This document shows, in pieces, positions 46,422 through 56,654 of a DNA stretch of 64,000 nt (the first letter of the stretch is position 1; the number at the start of each line of letters is the position of its first letter). The notes beneath the pieces were generated by a model. That model ran no database searches, was not told where the DNA came from, and saw only the letters and a program-made list of their open reading frames with translations. Made by a program: the position numbers and the translations under genes. The stretch comes from Psychrobacter sp. I-STPA6b. GTDB taxonomy: Bacteria; Pseudomonadota; Gammaproteobacteria; Pseudomonadales; Moraxellaceae. The stretch covers positions 1-64,000 of the forward strand of contig NZ_VEWM01000080.1 of NCBI RefSeq assembly GCF_020662265.1, read 5' to 3'.

Positions 46422-46784
46422 ATGAATGACTATCTCGTATGTCCCAAATGTCAAAAACTTGTTAAAAGTAAAATTCAAGAACGTACATCAGGTCTATACT
46501 GCTCAACCTGTGATGAATGGACTGTCGTCACCAGCCACTTTTCAGCCATTGAAACTGACCCAAATCAATACACATTAACTTTTCAGTTAACCTCTCTTCC
46601 ACCGAAACAGACACTTAAAACTTTATCCCATAAACTTAAACTAAATTATATTACCATCAAAAATAAAATAGATAAAAAACATGACTTTATTTTTAAGGGT
46701 AATGCAAGTGATGTATTAGAACTGATAGAAGTTTTAGATAATACTGATAATACCTATCTGATAGAACCAAATTTTTATTATTAG
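46422..46784 (+). CDS. Hypothetical protein with zinc ribbon (120 aa)
   Basis: CPKC at 7-10 and CSTC at 27-30 form an N-terminal zinc ribbon (LVCPKCQKLVKSK ... YCSTCDEWT). The rest is a lysine-rich domain with repeating strands and helices. Soluble, no signal. Convergent with hrpA, ending six bases from it. No strong ribosome binding site, so translation efficiency is uncertain. Family not recognised. Confidence 0.6.
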   Translation: MNDYLVCPKCQKLVKSKIQERTSGLYCSTCDEWTVVTSHFSAIETDPNQYTLTFQLTSLPPKQTLKTLSHKLKLNYITIKNKIDKKHDFIFKGNASDVLELIEVLDNTDNTYLIEPNFYY

Positions 46785-46790
46785 TAGCTG

Positions 46791-49700
46791 TTAACTCACC
46801 TTTTCCCATACTTTACTTAGGCGTTTTTGCGAAACGGCTTGACGGGTTTTCATTGGTTGGGCAAATAGTTGGATACGATATTCTTCGACCAGCCAGCGAT
46901 AATCGCTGATTGTCTCATCATCAGCACGTCCTGCCAGTCGCTCCATGTGTATGTCTAGCTCGTACACACCATCAAGGTCACTATCAAGGTTATGTTGCAA
47001 GCGTTCGATACGGATTTCTAAGGCTTCAAGGTAGCGAGGATATTGTTGCCAGTGTTCATAATCCATACGATAGACAAAGTCGGCTAGGTGTAAGTCCTCA
47101 AGCTGGTCTTCAATGTCATCAATAGATTCGCCAAAGATTTCTCTATCAAGCATAAGCAGGCTTTGGCGGATACGTTGCCAACGGGTGTAAACCTCTTTAA
47201 GCAAATGCAATATGCGTTGCCCGACCAATAGGAAATTTGCAAGGACAGCTTGGGAAGTTTGCTGATATTCACTGTTGCTTAAAGGTAATTGCTCAATAAG
47301 GTTTTGGGCAATTTGGTCAGCAGTATTATTGTTGCTATTGATATGCTCAGGCAAGAAATCTTGATGGTCAAACACAATACCATGCTCGCTTAGGGTAGCG
47401 TCAAGACTGGCATCAGTGACGATGGTTTTAAGTTTATCCATCTCACCTAATGGGGCAAAGGCAAGTTTAAAGGCTTTGTCAATTTGTGAGGTTAGCTGTT
47501 TTTGTTTTGCCCCCAACTGCCCTTTGATAAGAGTCAGCACCCCTTGGCGATGGGCTTTTAGACAGGCGGTAATGTCGGTGTAATGGTGGATAGATACCGC
47601 TTCGCCTTGCTCATCAGCGACAAGGGCAGAAAATTGCTTCATCACCACGCCTGCACTGTGGCGATTTTTACTAAAACGGAAGTGTTCGGGAAAATCGTGG
47701 TGTATGCCTTGAGCGTCACCCTCTTTATGGCTTAGAGCTTGAGCGGTGGTGCTGGCATGGCGAAGTTGCAAGGTTTGTAAGTCACGCCCCTTTTCAATCA
47801 GACGGTTTTTATCATCAACCACACAAATTTGCGGTTGTAGATAGCGGTCAATATTGGCAGGGTTAAAGTGTTCAGGGGTGACCCCTGTAATACCTCGACG
47901 CTGTAGGGCTTGGCAAAGCTGTTTTAGCAAGCCTTGTTGGTGGTCACGCTCAAGCTCATCAAATAAGCTGTCGGCAGTATCAGGAATAGGAACGATTTGC
48001 CGACGTATGTCTTTGGGCAATGATTTAAGCAATTGTAACACCAATTCAAACCGCCAACCTGCAATACCCCAAAGCAGTTCAACAGCGTCCAGTTGCGGTA
48101 AGGCAACCAATGGCACGCGGATACTCACACCATCATCATCACTGGCAGGGTCAAAAACATAAGTTAAGGGTAGTTTTAAATCACCCAGTTGCCACACTTC
48201 GGGGAAATCGCCTGTAGTCGGGGCGGTTTCTTTGAGTACGTCTTCATCGGTAAAGAATAGATACTGTGGGTCGCTACTTTCGACTTCAGCTCGCCAATCC
48301 TCAAAGGCTTTGCGACTGGCGATGTGTTCGGGAATTTTACGCTCATAAAATTGGTATAAGGCTTCTTCATCGACCAATAAATCACGACGACGCAGTTTAT
48401 CCTCAATGCGTTCGACATCAGCGATTTTATTTAGGTTATGTTGCAAAAATTTGGCGTCACGTCCCAACTGCCCTGTTACTAAGCCATCACGAATAAAGAT
48501 TTCTCTGGCTTCAGCAAGGTTGACTTGCTCATAATTGGTTAGCTGTTTGTGAATGACGATTAGACCAAATAGACTAATTTGGGCGTAAGCTCGCACTCGT
48601 CCTGTTTTCTTTGACCAATGCGGTTCAAAGTAGTGATATTTAAGCAAATCCCCTGCACAAGCGATAACCCATTCAGGTTCAATTTTGGCAACGGTTCGCA
48701 TAAATACTTGTGAGGTTTCCACCACTTCAAACGCCATCACCCATGCAGGCATTTGTTTAAAGACGGTACTGGCAGGGAAAATCTTGGCTTTTTGCTGGCG
48801 AGCAACCAAATACTCTCCGCGATTTTCGGTTTTATGGGCAATCACCGATAATAACCCTGTTAATAAGGCTCGGTGCAGATTGGCATATTTAACCGCCTTT
48901 AATTGTTCGTCTGCTTGTTCGTTTTGCTCATTGCCTTTGTTTTTGTTATTACCATTACTACTATCCGATGACAATAACCCCAATTCACTAACCATTTGCG
49001 TTAATTGTTGATAGGTTTTTTGCCATTCTCGCAGGCGTGGAAAACTTAGGTAATGCTTTTTGGCAAATTGTTTGCGTTGGTTATTCGACAGCTTATCGCC
49101 ATTGTCATCACTGCAAAATACCGCTTTCCATAAGTTAATATAAAATAAAAAGTCGGAATTTTCGGCTCGGAATAAGGCGTGTTTTTGGTCGGCTTGGGTG
49201 CGTTTTTCGGCAGGGCGTTCTCGTGGGTCTTGTACCGCCAATGCCGAAACGATAATCAGCATATCTTGCATACAGTCAAAGTCACTGCCTGCCACCAACA
49301 TTCTAGCAAGGCGTGGGTCGATGGGCATACGTGCCATTTTCTGCCCAATACGAGTTAGTTTAATGTCGTTTAGGGTTTGTTTGCTGATTGGTTTAGTTTT
49401 GGCTTTGGAATTTTTGGCAGTCAATGCCCCCAACTCATCTAACAATTTGCGTCCATCTTTGACCAAACGGCTGTCAGGTGGCTCAATAAAGTCAAAGTTT
49501 TCCACCGTTCCCAAACGTAGGCTTGCCATCTGCAAAATCACTGAGGCAAGGTTGGTACGTAAGATTTCAGGCTCGGTAAATTCGGGACGAGAATTAAAAT
49601 CCTCCTCACTATATAGGCGGATACACATACCCGCTGCCACCCGACCACAGCGACCTTTACGCTGATTTGCTGCTGCTTGGCTAATCGCCTCAATCGGCAA

Positions 49701-51122
49701 ACGTTGCACCCGTGAGCGATAAGAATAACGAGAGATACGGGCAAAACCTAAGTCAATCACATAGCGAATACCGGGGACAGTCAATGCCGTTTCAGCAACG
49801 TTGGTAGCAATAACAATGCGTCGCCCTTTACCTGATGGTTGGAAAATGCGTTGTTGCTCAGCGTAGCTTTGACGGGCAAATAACGGCAATACTTCGGTAT
49901 GGCGAGGACCATGCGTCTGTAATACCTCTTGCAAATCACGAATTTCTGCCTCAGTGGCGGCAAAAATCAAAATATCAGCTTGGTCAGGGTGTCCTTTTTG
50001 CTTGGCATCAGCAAAACACTCCTCCACCGCCGCTGTCACAGCTCGAGGCAAGTTATCCTCAAAGTCATCAAAAGCGTCATCATCTGAGCTACTGACAGGC
50101 TCATCAGTCAATGGTCGATAACGCACTTCTACTGGATAACTGCGACCTTCAACATTGATAACAGGGGCAGGCACAAGGCGTTTTTTTGCCTTATCATATT
50201 GAGCAAAATAATTGCTAAACCGCTGGGTATCAAGGGTCGCTGAGGTGATAATTACCTTTAAATCAGGGCGTTTGGGCAGTAAATTTTTAAGATAGCCCAT
50301 GATAAAGTCAATATTCAGGCTGCGTTCGTGTGCCTCATCAATAATGATGGTGTCATAACGGGTCAAAAAGCGGTCATGACCAAGCTCAGCAAGCAAAATA
50401 CCATCGGTCATTAACTTAACAATCGAGTCTGCACTGCCCTGCTCATTAAAGCGGATTTTAAAACTGACCGTTTCACCCAATGGCTCGCCAAGCTCTTCGG
50501 CAATGCGATTGGCGACACTACGAGCTGCTAACCTGCGTGGCTGAGTGTGTCCAATCTGCCCTGTAATCCCACGCCCTGCCATCATTGCCAGTTTGGGTAG
50601 TTGAGTGGTTTTGCCCGATCCTGTCTCCCCTGCGACGATAATCACTTGATGGTCAATAATCGCCTGTACCAAATCTTCAGCACGTTGGCTAACAGGTAAG
50701 TCATGGTTCAGTTTTTGGGCTAGGTTTTTAGGTAGGCTGTCAATACGCGCTTGCACCGCTTGCTGTGAGCGGGCTTTGATTTTGTCAAATTTGCTTTGCT
50801 GGTCATTATGATTATTGCCGTTATGGTTTTTATGACTGTTTTTGCTGTTAGTATGGCTTTGTTTATCTGATGGCTTGCCATTTTGTTTGCCAAGCTGATG
50901 TTGCAACCGACTAAGATAATGACGGTCTTTGGCTAAAACAGGCAATTCATCATATTTTTTAGTCGTTTGCATGTCATTGCTGGCAGTGATGGGGCTATCA
51001 GTGTTTACAGTTTGCTCTGTTTTTTGTGTTAGTTCTTGTATTGCATCTTGCTTGGAAGTAGTTGGGGTTTGTGTAGTGGCTTGCTTAGAATGAGTTGCAG
51101 TTTTCTTAGAAGTATCAGTCAT
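46791..51122 (-). CDS. hrpA: ATP-dependent RNA helicase HrpA (DEAH box)
   Basis: 1443 residues. A ~120-residue hydrophilic Lys/Thr/Gln/Asn-rich N-terminal extension precedes the DEAH helicase core (Walker A GETGSGKTTQ, Walker B IDEAHERS, SAT, QRKGRCGR). The HA2/OB domains follow, then the DUF3418-type HrpA C-terminal region (~900-1443). HrpA resolves stalled ribosomes on mRNA in E. coli. The protein is ~140 residues longer than E. coli HrpA (1300). Confidence 0.95.
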   Translation of the reverse strand: MTDTSKKTATHSKQATTQTPTTSKQDAIQELTQKTEQTVNTDSPITASNDMQTTKKYDELPVLAKDRHYLSRLQHQLGKQNGKPSDKQSHTNSKNSHKNHNGNNHNDQQSKFDKIKARSQQAVQARIDSLPKNLAQKLNHDLPVSQRAEDLVQAIIDHQVIIVAGETGSGKTTQLPKLAMMAGRGITGQIGHTQPRRLAARSVANRIAEELGEPLGETVSFKIRFNEQGSADSIVKLMTDGILLAELGHDRFLTRYDTIIIDEAHERSLNIDFIMGYLKNLLPKRPDLKVIITSATLDTQRFSNYFAQYDKAKKRLVPAPVINVEGRSYPVEVRYRPLTDEPVSSSDDDAFDDFEDNLPRAVTAAVEECFADAKQKGHPDQADILIFAATEAEIRDLQEVLQTHGPRHTEVLPLFARQSYAEQQRIFQPSGKGRRIVIATNVAETALTVPGIRYVIDLGFARISRYSYRSRVQRLPIEAISQAAANQRKGRCGRVAAGMCIRLYSEEDFNSRPEFTEPEILRTNLASVILQMASLRLGTVENFDFIEPPDSRLVKDGRKLLDELGALTAKNSKAKTKPISKQTLNDIKLTRIGQKMARMPIDPRLARMLVAGSDFDCMQDMLIIVSALAVQDPRERPAEKRTQADQKHALFRAENSDFLFYINLWKAVFCSDDNGDKLSNNQRKQFAKKHYLSFPRLREWQKTYQQLTQMVSELGLLSSDSSNGNNKNKGNEQNEQADEQLKAVKYANLHRALLTGLLSVIAHKTENRGEYLVARQQKAKIFPASTVFKQMPAWVMAFEVVETSQVFMRTVAKIEPEWVIACAGDLLKYHYFEPHWSKKTGRVRAYAQISLFGLIVIHKQLTNYEQVNLAEAREIFIRDGLVTGQLGRDAKFLQHNLNKIADVERIEDKLRRRDLLVDEEALYQFYERKIPEHIASRKAFEDWRAEVESSDPQYLFFTDEDVLKETAPTTGDFPEVWQLGDLKLPLTYVFDPASDDDGVSIRVPLVALPQLDAVELLWGIAGWRFELVLQLLKSLPKDIRRQIVPIPDTADSLFDELERDHQQGLLKQLCQALQRRGITGVTPEHFNPANIDRYLQPQICVVDDKNRLIEKGRDLQTLQLRHASTTAQALSHKEGDAQGIHHDFPEHFRFSKNRHSAGVVMKQFSALVADEQGEAVSIHHYTDITACLKAHRQGVLTLIKGQLGAKQKQLTSQIDKAFKLAFAPLGEMDKLKTIVTDASLDATLSEHGIVFDHQDFLPEHINSNNNTADQIAQNLIEQLPLSNSEYQQTSQAVLANFLLVGQRILHLLKEVYTRWQRIRQSLLMLDREIFGESIDDIEDQLEDLHLADFVYRMDYEHWQQYPRYLEALEIRIERLQHNLDSDLDGVYELDIHMERLAGRADDETISDYRWLVEEYRIQLFAQPMKTRQAVSQKRLSKVWEKVS

Positions 51123-51254
51123 TGGCTTAGGCTATTTTTGGCTAAAGTTTGCACTAATATGAGGGTTATTGGTGCTATAATCAAGAGCGTTATCACCATT
51201 ATCTAACAGCCTTTAGGGCTAATAATAAATCACTAAAACATAAGGACAACCCTT

Positions 51255-52058
51255 ATGGATACACTAAAAGACCCTTACTCTCAGAATTTAAATTTTTGGA
51301 TTGTCATTCCACTGACTTGCTTTATTGCTTTTTTAAATTATCAATATTTTTATCATATTGGCACGATTGTACCTACAGTGCAGCGTATACAACAGTATTT
51401 TGATAGCCTACACAACCCCATCAGCATTACCCTATTTGTGGTGGGTGCTTTTATTGCGACTTGGTTATTTATCATGCTCACAAGCATTGTTGCAAGCATC
51501 ATTTTTATAATACAAATACAGCTTGTATTGCCCCTTTCTTATATTGTTGAAAAAATCGCGTATGATAGAAAGCAACAGTCTCAATCATTATCAGATACTG
51601 ACAAAACAGCAAAAGAATTGCTAGATACACAGCAAGAAATAATTAGTTTTAAATCACAAGAATCATCTGAGCCACCCAAACCACCCAGTATTAAAGCCGT
51701 CATCATTCAATTATTCGTCGGTTTTCTTTGTTTCCCATTATTATATTTAAATTTTTTTGCTCCCAATTTTAGTTTTGTAGATTATTCGGTGGGGCAGATA
51801 ACAATATATATGCTATTGCATAACCTGCTATTTTTTGCCTTTTTAGGCATAACGCTTGTATCAATTTATTTCCAGAAAGGTATCATTTTACTAATCATGC
51901 TATTACTGCCATTTATCAGCCTTTATCTCATGGTATTTTATTATCCATTTGATAATGCCTTGATGATGTTGCTGGTCAATTCACTATATAGCAATTTTTT
52001 GCTGTTAAGTATGGCAATGTTATTTCTGTTATGGATAATTTGTATGATGTCTGATTGA
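51255..52058 (+). CDS. Hypothetical multi-pass membrane protein (267 aa)
   Basis: AAGGACAACCC upstream of the ATG. Five or six hydrophobic helices (~15-35, ~55-95, ~155-175, ~185-205, ~210-230, ~240-262) with one cytoplasmic hydrophilic loop (~105-150, rich in Gln/Ser/Glu/Pro). No family signature recognised. Low GC and divergent orientation from hrpA. Probably inner membrane. Confidence 0.6.
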   Translation: MDTLKDPYSQNLNFWIVIPLTCFIAFLNYQYFYHIGTIVPTVQRIQQYFDSLHNPISITLFVVGAFIATWLFIMLTSIVASIIFIIQIQLVLPLSYIVEKIAYDRKQQSQSLSDTDKTAKELLDTQQEIISFKSQESSEPPKPPSIKAVIIQLFVGFLCFPLLYLNFFAPNFSFVDYSVGQITIYMLLHNLLFFAFLGITLVSIYFQKGIILLIMLLLPFISLYLMVFYYPFDNALMMLLVNSLYSNFLLLSMAMLFLLWIICMMSD

Positions 52059-52159
52059 GGTGATATTTATAAATCCTTCCAATAAACTAATGATAGTCAT
52101 TCTAAGATGTGCAGATGGTACTACGTAAGTATATCTACCATTAGCATATCTCAAGCTAT

Positions 52160-52196
52160 AAAAAAAACAGGCTCTAATTATACAAATTAGAACCTA
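52160..52196 (-). terminator. Terminator of sohB
   Basis: AGGTTCTAATT and AATTAGAGCCT (minus strand) pair with one mismatch over a TGTAT-type loop and are followed by a run of T. Confidence 0.82.
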
Positions 52197-52226
52197 TTTA
52201 TGGTTTTATGGTTATTTAAAAAATAT

Positions 52227-53240
52227 CTAGCGCTGAGAGTCCAATATTTTTAAACGGCTTTCACTGGCAACTTTTGCCAATACTTCTGGCAAGTTATCCA
52301 CTGCTTTATTAATAACCATCTGTACAGTCGCTTCAGCAGCACCAGCAAATCCAAGCTTTTCTGCCAATGTTGGTTTTTGTCTTGAATGCAACGCATACAC
52401 ATCATGCTCTTCCATCAGCTCTAACAGATAGCTGTCTGAGGTTTTTAACTCATCAACCAGTTGCAAATGTAGTGCATCTTCACCATACCAATGGTCACCA
52501 TTTGCAACTTTATCCAGCTCAAGCTGTGGGCGATATGTGGTCACAAAATGTTTAAATAGTTTGTGAGTTTGCTCTAGCTCTTCTTTATATTTAGCACGGT
52601 CATCATCATCATTTTCACCAAACAATGTGACGGTACGTTTATATTCACCCGCAGTGAACATTTCATAATCAATGTCATGATTTTTTAGCCATTTATGAAA
52701 GTTTGGCATTTGTGACACCACACCAATAGAGCCAATAACTGCAAAAGGAGCTGCCAACACTTTATCCGCTACACATGCCATCATATAACCACCACTGGCA
52801 GCTATTTTATCCACACAGACAGTCAGTGTTAGCCCTGCATCTTTTAAGCGAACCAACTGCGCAGCTGCTAGTCCGTAACTATGCACCATGCCACCACCTG
52901 ACTCCAAACGCACGACGACTTCATCACCTTTTTTTGCTGTACTGATAAGTGTACTAATTTCTTCTCGTAGGTGCTTCACACCACTGGCTTTGATATCGCC
53001 ATCAAAGTCTAAAACAAAAACATGCTTTTGCGCTTTTTTCTCTGTACTTTTCTCAGCATGTTTTGCCTTTGCCTTCTCTTGTAACATCTGCTTGGCTTTT
53101 TTTGCCAGTTGTTGCTTGAGCTGTTTACGTTCTGACTCATGATTCATCGCCTCTTTTAAGTCATCACGGCGCTGTTGTTGAGTTTTGTTTAGATGAATAA
53201 CTCGAAGCTCAACAGGATTTTTTGGTGGATGAAATAGCAT
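52227..53240 (-). CDS. sohB: SohB/SppA-family S49 serine peptidase without membrane anchor
   Basis: 337 residues. Peptidase S49 domain with Ser149 in KIAASGGYMMAC and the general-base Lys201 in AGEYKRTVTLFGEND, matching the Ser-Lys dyad. The N-terminus (~1-70) is a charged, Lys/Gln-rich helix (KQQLAKKAKQMLQEKAKAKH). There is no membrane helix, whereas E. coli SohB begins with one. AAGGAAACG upstream of this ATG supports the start. Likely a soluble or peripheral peptidase, if the start is right. Confidence 0.85.
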   Translation of the reverse strand: MLFHPPKNPVELRVIHLNKTQQQRRDDLKEAMNHESERKQLKQQLAKKAKQMLQEKAKAKHAEKSTEKKAQKHVFVLDFDGDIKASGVKHLREEISTLISTAKKGDEVVVRLESGGGMVHSYGLAAAQLVRLKDAGLTLTVCVDKIAASGGYMMACVADKVLAAPFAVIGSIGVVSQMPNFHKWLKNHDIDYEMFTAGEYKRTVTLFGENDDDDRAKYKEELEQTHKLFKHFVTTYRPQLELDKVANGDHWYGEDALHLQLVDELKTSDSYLLELMEEHDVYALHSRQKPTLAEKLGFAGAAEATVQMVINKAVDNLPEVLAKVASESRLKILDSQR

Positions 53241-53710
53241 GTTTCGTTTCCTTAATATTTAAATACTTATATCACTACAATGAATGTCATGGTTTAAACG
53301 TAATATCACAACGTTACAATCTCACCTACTCATCCTCCATATTGCCACAATTACAATATAAAGGCTGACAAGATGACAAACACAAGATTTTAACTATGCG
53401 CTTAGATATGCGACTAATGACAATCATTTTCAAGTCTAAACTTTGTATATTATTGTGACGATGGCTAGAAGAGCTAGAAGCTCAAAGCCTGTATTTATAG
53501 CCTTGAAATGTTTAATTTTGCCCAATATATCCTGATTTTAATGGATGAATACAGGTTCTAAGTTGTGTCAATGCCGAAATTTAGGCATAATGGACGTTTG
53601 ATAAAAATTTTACAGTTTATCTGTGTTATTCAGAACACACTAAATAAACTGATAAAAATGATTTATTTAATTAATATACAGCTTTTTTAAGTTATTGGGA
53701 TGGCAAGTTT
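53241..53710. other. Divergent intergenic region sohB/aspS
   Basis: 470 bp without an ORF carrying a ribosome binding site. It holds a Fur-like motif (listed separately) and is otherwise AT-rich; the aspS promoter must lie in the last ~200 bp, but no strong -35/-10 pair was picked out. Confidence 0.5.
53413..53431. promoter_or_regulatory. Fur-box-like sequence
   Basis: ACTAATGACAATCATTTTC matches 15 of 19 positions of the GATAATGATAATCATTATC Fur consensus by eye. It lies 173 bp from the sohB start and 280 bp from aspS; which gene it would act on is unclear. Confidence 0.45.
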
Positions 53711-55519
53711 ATGATGCGTAGTGAATATTGCGGGGCAGTTACCGAAGCCCTATTGGATCAAACCATTACGATTACAGGTTGGGTACACCGTCGCCGTGAT
53801 CATGGCGGTGTCATTTTCCTAGATATGCGTGACCGTGAAGGCCTACTACAAGTGGTTGTCGACCCTGATACCCCTGAAGCATTTGCTACTGCGGATGCTG
53901 TACGTCCAGAGTACGTGTTAAAAATCACTGGTCGAGTACGCAAGCGTTATGAAGGCACAGAAAACCCCAATATGACCAGCGGTCAAGTCGAGTTGTTGGG
54001 TAAAGAAATCGAAGTATTGGCAAAGTCAGAGACACCACCATTCCCACTGAATGATGAAAATACCACTGTTTCTGAAGATTTGCGCTTAAAATATCGTTAT
54101 TTAGATATGCGTCGCCCGCAAATGCAAGAGCGCATGGTATTCCGTGCCAAAGCCACATCAACGATTCGTCGTTATTTAGATGATCATGGCTTTTTGGATG
54201 TCGAAACACCTATCTTAACTCGTGCCACACCTGAAGGCGCTCGTGACTATCTAGTACCATCTCGTACACGTCAAGGTAACTTTTTTGCCCTGCCTCAGTC
54301 ACCACAGCTATTTAAACAGTTATTGATGGTATCTGGCTTTGACCGCTATTATCAGATTGCTAAATGCTTCCGTGATGAAGACTTACGTGCAGACCGTCAA
54401 CCTGAGTTTACACAGATTGATATTGAAACTTCATTTTTATCTGATCAAGAAATCATGGATATCAATGAAGGTCTTATCAAAAACCTTTTCCAAACCATGC
54501 TAGATGTAGACTTAGGTGACTTCCCACGTATGACCTATGCAGAAGCAATGCGTGACTATGCTTCAGATAAGCCAGATTTACGTATTCCTTTAAAACTTAT
54601 TGACGTTGCAGATCTGATGCAAAGTGTTGATTTTAAAGTGTTTGCAGGTCCTGCAAATGATCCAAAAGGGCGTGTTGTTGCCTTACGTGTACCAAATGGT
54701 GGTACGCTAACTCGTAAACAAATCGACGATTACACCAAGTTTGTTGGTATTTATGGTGCACGTGGCTTGGCTTATATTAAAGTCAATGACATCAGCAATA
54801 TCAACAATGGCGTCGATAAAGAGTCTGGACTACAGTCTCCTATCATCAAAAACATGACTGACGATGTCTTGGTCAGCTTAATTGAGCGTACCGAAGCGCA
54901 AAATGGTGATATCATCTTCTTCGGTGCAGACAAAGCCCGAGTAGTTAATGATGCCATGGGCGCACTACGTGTCAAAGTAGGTCATGATATGGAGATGGCA
55001 ACTTGTGAATGGGCGCCTCTATGGGTCGTTGACTTCCCAATGTTTGAAGAGACAGACGATGGCAAATGGACATCAATGCACCACCCATTTACCAAACCAA
55101 AAGGCTCTGTACAAGAGCTAAAAGACAGCCCAGAGACGGCATTATCTATCGCCTATGATATGGTATTAAACGGTACAGAAATCGGTGGTGGTAGCTTGCG
55201 TATCAACACAGTTGAAATGCAAAAAGCGGTCTTTGATGCACTTGGTATTAGTGATGAAGAAGCCGAAGAAAAATTCAGCTTCCTACTTGATGCGCTTAAA
55301 TTTGGTGCGCCACCACACGGTGGACTAGCATTTGGACTTGACCGCCTAATTATGCTCATGGTTGGTGCGAGCTCTATCCGTGATGTGATCGCCTTCCCGA
55401 AAACCAAAACTGCGGACTGCCCACTAACTGAAGCACCTGCCGAAGTTGATAACAAGCAGTTACGTGAGCTTGGTATTCGTCTGCGTGAAAAACCACAAGC
55501 AGACAACAAATCTTCATAA
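53711..55519 (+). CDS. aspS: Aspartyl-tRNA synthetase, class II
   Basis: 602 residues. OB fold (~1-105: [20 protein letters not shown]), class II catalytic domain with [38 protein letters not shown] and [13 protein letters not shown], plus the bacterial GAD insertion (~290-420). Charges tRNA-Asp. Two ATGs in a row; GGGATGG sits upstream. The next gene begins 19 bases after the stop. Confidence 0.97.
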   Translation: MMRSEYCGAVTEALLDQTITITGWVHRRRDHGGVIFLDMRDREGLLQVVVDPDTPEAFATADAVRPEYVLKITGRVRKRYEGTENPNMTSGQVELLGKEIEVLAKSETPPFPLNDENTTVSEDLRLKYRYLDMRRPQMQERMVFRAKATSTIRRYLDDHGFLDVETPILTRATPEGARDYLVPSRTRQGNFFALPQSPQLFKQLLMVSGFDRYYQIAKCFRDEDLRADRQPEFTQIDIETSFLSDQEIMDINEGLIKNLFQTMLDVDLGDFPRMTYAEAMRDYASDKPDLRIPLKLIDVADLMQSVDFKVFAGPANDPKGRVVALRVPNGGTLTRKQIDDYTKFVGIYGARGLAYIKVNDISNINNGVDKESGLQSPIIKNMTDDVLVSLIERTEAQNGDIIFFGADKARVVNDAMGALRVKVGHDMEMATCEWAPLWVVDFPMFEETDDGKWTSMHHPFTKPKGSVQELKDSPETALSIAYDMVLNGTEIGGGSLRINTVEMQKAVFDALGISDEEAEEKFSFLLDALKFGAPPHGGLAFGLDRLIMLMVGASSIRDVIAFPKTKTADCPLTEAPAEVDNKQLRELGIRLREKPQADNKSS

Positions 55520-55538
55520 TTTTAACTATTCATTTATT

Positions 55539-56540
55539 ATGAATATATTTTCATTATTTAAATATGTGCCATTATCCGTTTTGCGGGTAATGGCACGTTT
55601 TGTCGCTTGGGCAATGGCTTTAATGCCTAACCTTAAAGTTAATCATACAATTAATACCAATTTACAGCTTGCCTGCCCTCAGCTCAGTGATTCTCAGCGC
55701 CAACAGATGGCTCACAACATCTTACGTAACCAAGCATTAAGCAGTGTTGAGTCAGTCAAAGCATGGGCAATGCCTCCTGAATGGAGCATCGCTCAAATCA
55801 AACAAGTACATAATCAGCATATCCTGCAAAAAGGGTTACAAAACCCCAAGGGGATGCTTGCCATTGTGCCACATTTAGGCACATGGGAGATGATGAACGC
55901 TTGGCTAAACCAGTTTGGCAAGCCTACCATCATGTATAAGCCCATCAAAGGCAAACAAGCAAACGACTTTGTTTTACAAGGACGACAAAGGCTACATGCT
56001 ACCTTAGTCCCTACTGATGGTACAGGCGTTAAAGCCATCTTTAAAACCCTAAAACAAGGTGGTTTTAGCATCATTCTACCCGATCACGTTCCAGACCTAT
56101 CCGGTGGCGTTATTGTGCCATTTTTTGGTGTACCTACCTTAACCAGTACCCTAGCACCAAAACTAGCCAGTAAAACCCACTGTGCCATGGTTGGACTGTC
56201 ATGTATCCGCCGACCTGATGGGGATGGCTTTGATATTCACTGCTATGATTTAAATCATAAAGATATCTATAGCCGTGATATCACCACTGCCACACAGGCA
56301 CTTAATCTTGCCATGCAACATATGATTACCCCATTTATGCCTCATTATGTATGGGGTTATCGACGTTTTAAACACGTTCCATTTGCAGTCAATCCATATA
56401 AACTTAGTACAATGGAAATGCAAAAAGCTCAGCAAGATTTATTACAAACACCATCTGAACCACCCCCAAAGATGACACAAACTGACTCAGAAAAAGTCAC
56501 AATGGTAGATAAACAGATAGACCAGAAAATAGATGAATAA
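55539..56540 (+). CDS. Lipid A biosynthesis lauroyl/myristoyl acyltransferase (LpxL/LpxM family)
   Basis: 333 residues. Inner-membrane anchor (~15-32) and the acyltransferase H-x4-D/E motif at His112-L-G-T-W-Glu117, followed by PTIMYKPIKGK, ILPDHVPDLSGGVIVPFFG and a C-terminal domain. Adds a secondary acyl chain to lipid A from acyl-ACP. The start MNIFSLFKYVPLSV is chosen over a frame reaching back into aspS. The Pro/Lys-rich tail (EPPPKMTQTDSEK) is unusual. First gene of the LOS-type cluster. Confidence 0.88.
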   Translation: MNIFSLFKYVPLSVLRVMARFVAWAMALMPNLKVNHTINTNLQLACPQLSDSQRQQMAHNILRNQALSSVESVKAWAMPPEWSIAQIKQVHNQHILQKGLQNPKGMLAIVPHLGTWEMMNAWLNQFGKPTIMYKPIKGKQANDFVLQGRQRLHATLVPTDGTGVKAIFKTLKQGGFSIILPDHVPDLSGGVIVPFFGVPTLTSTLAPKLASKTHCAMVGLSCIRRPDGDGFDIHCYDLNHKDIYSRDITTATQALNLAMQHMITPFMPHYVWGYRRFKHVPFAVNPYKLSTMEMQKAQQDLLQTPSEPPPKMTQTDSEKVTMVDKQIDQKIDE

Positions 56541-56654
56541 TATAAATGCTCTAACCTCATAGTGGTTTATTTAGTCAGTCTCTCTTTGATAACACTCATC
56601 AACCATATTCAATAAAATCTGATTAACAAGGCAATGTAATAAGGAACGGTACTT

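Noticed and set aside
53925-54209. Minus-strand frame inside aspS
   Set aside because: Shadow of a highly conserved coding sequence; no ribosome binding site.
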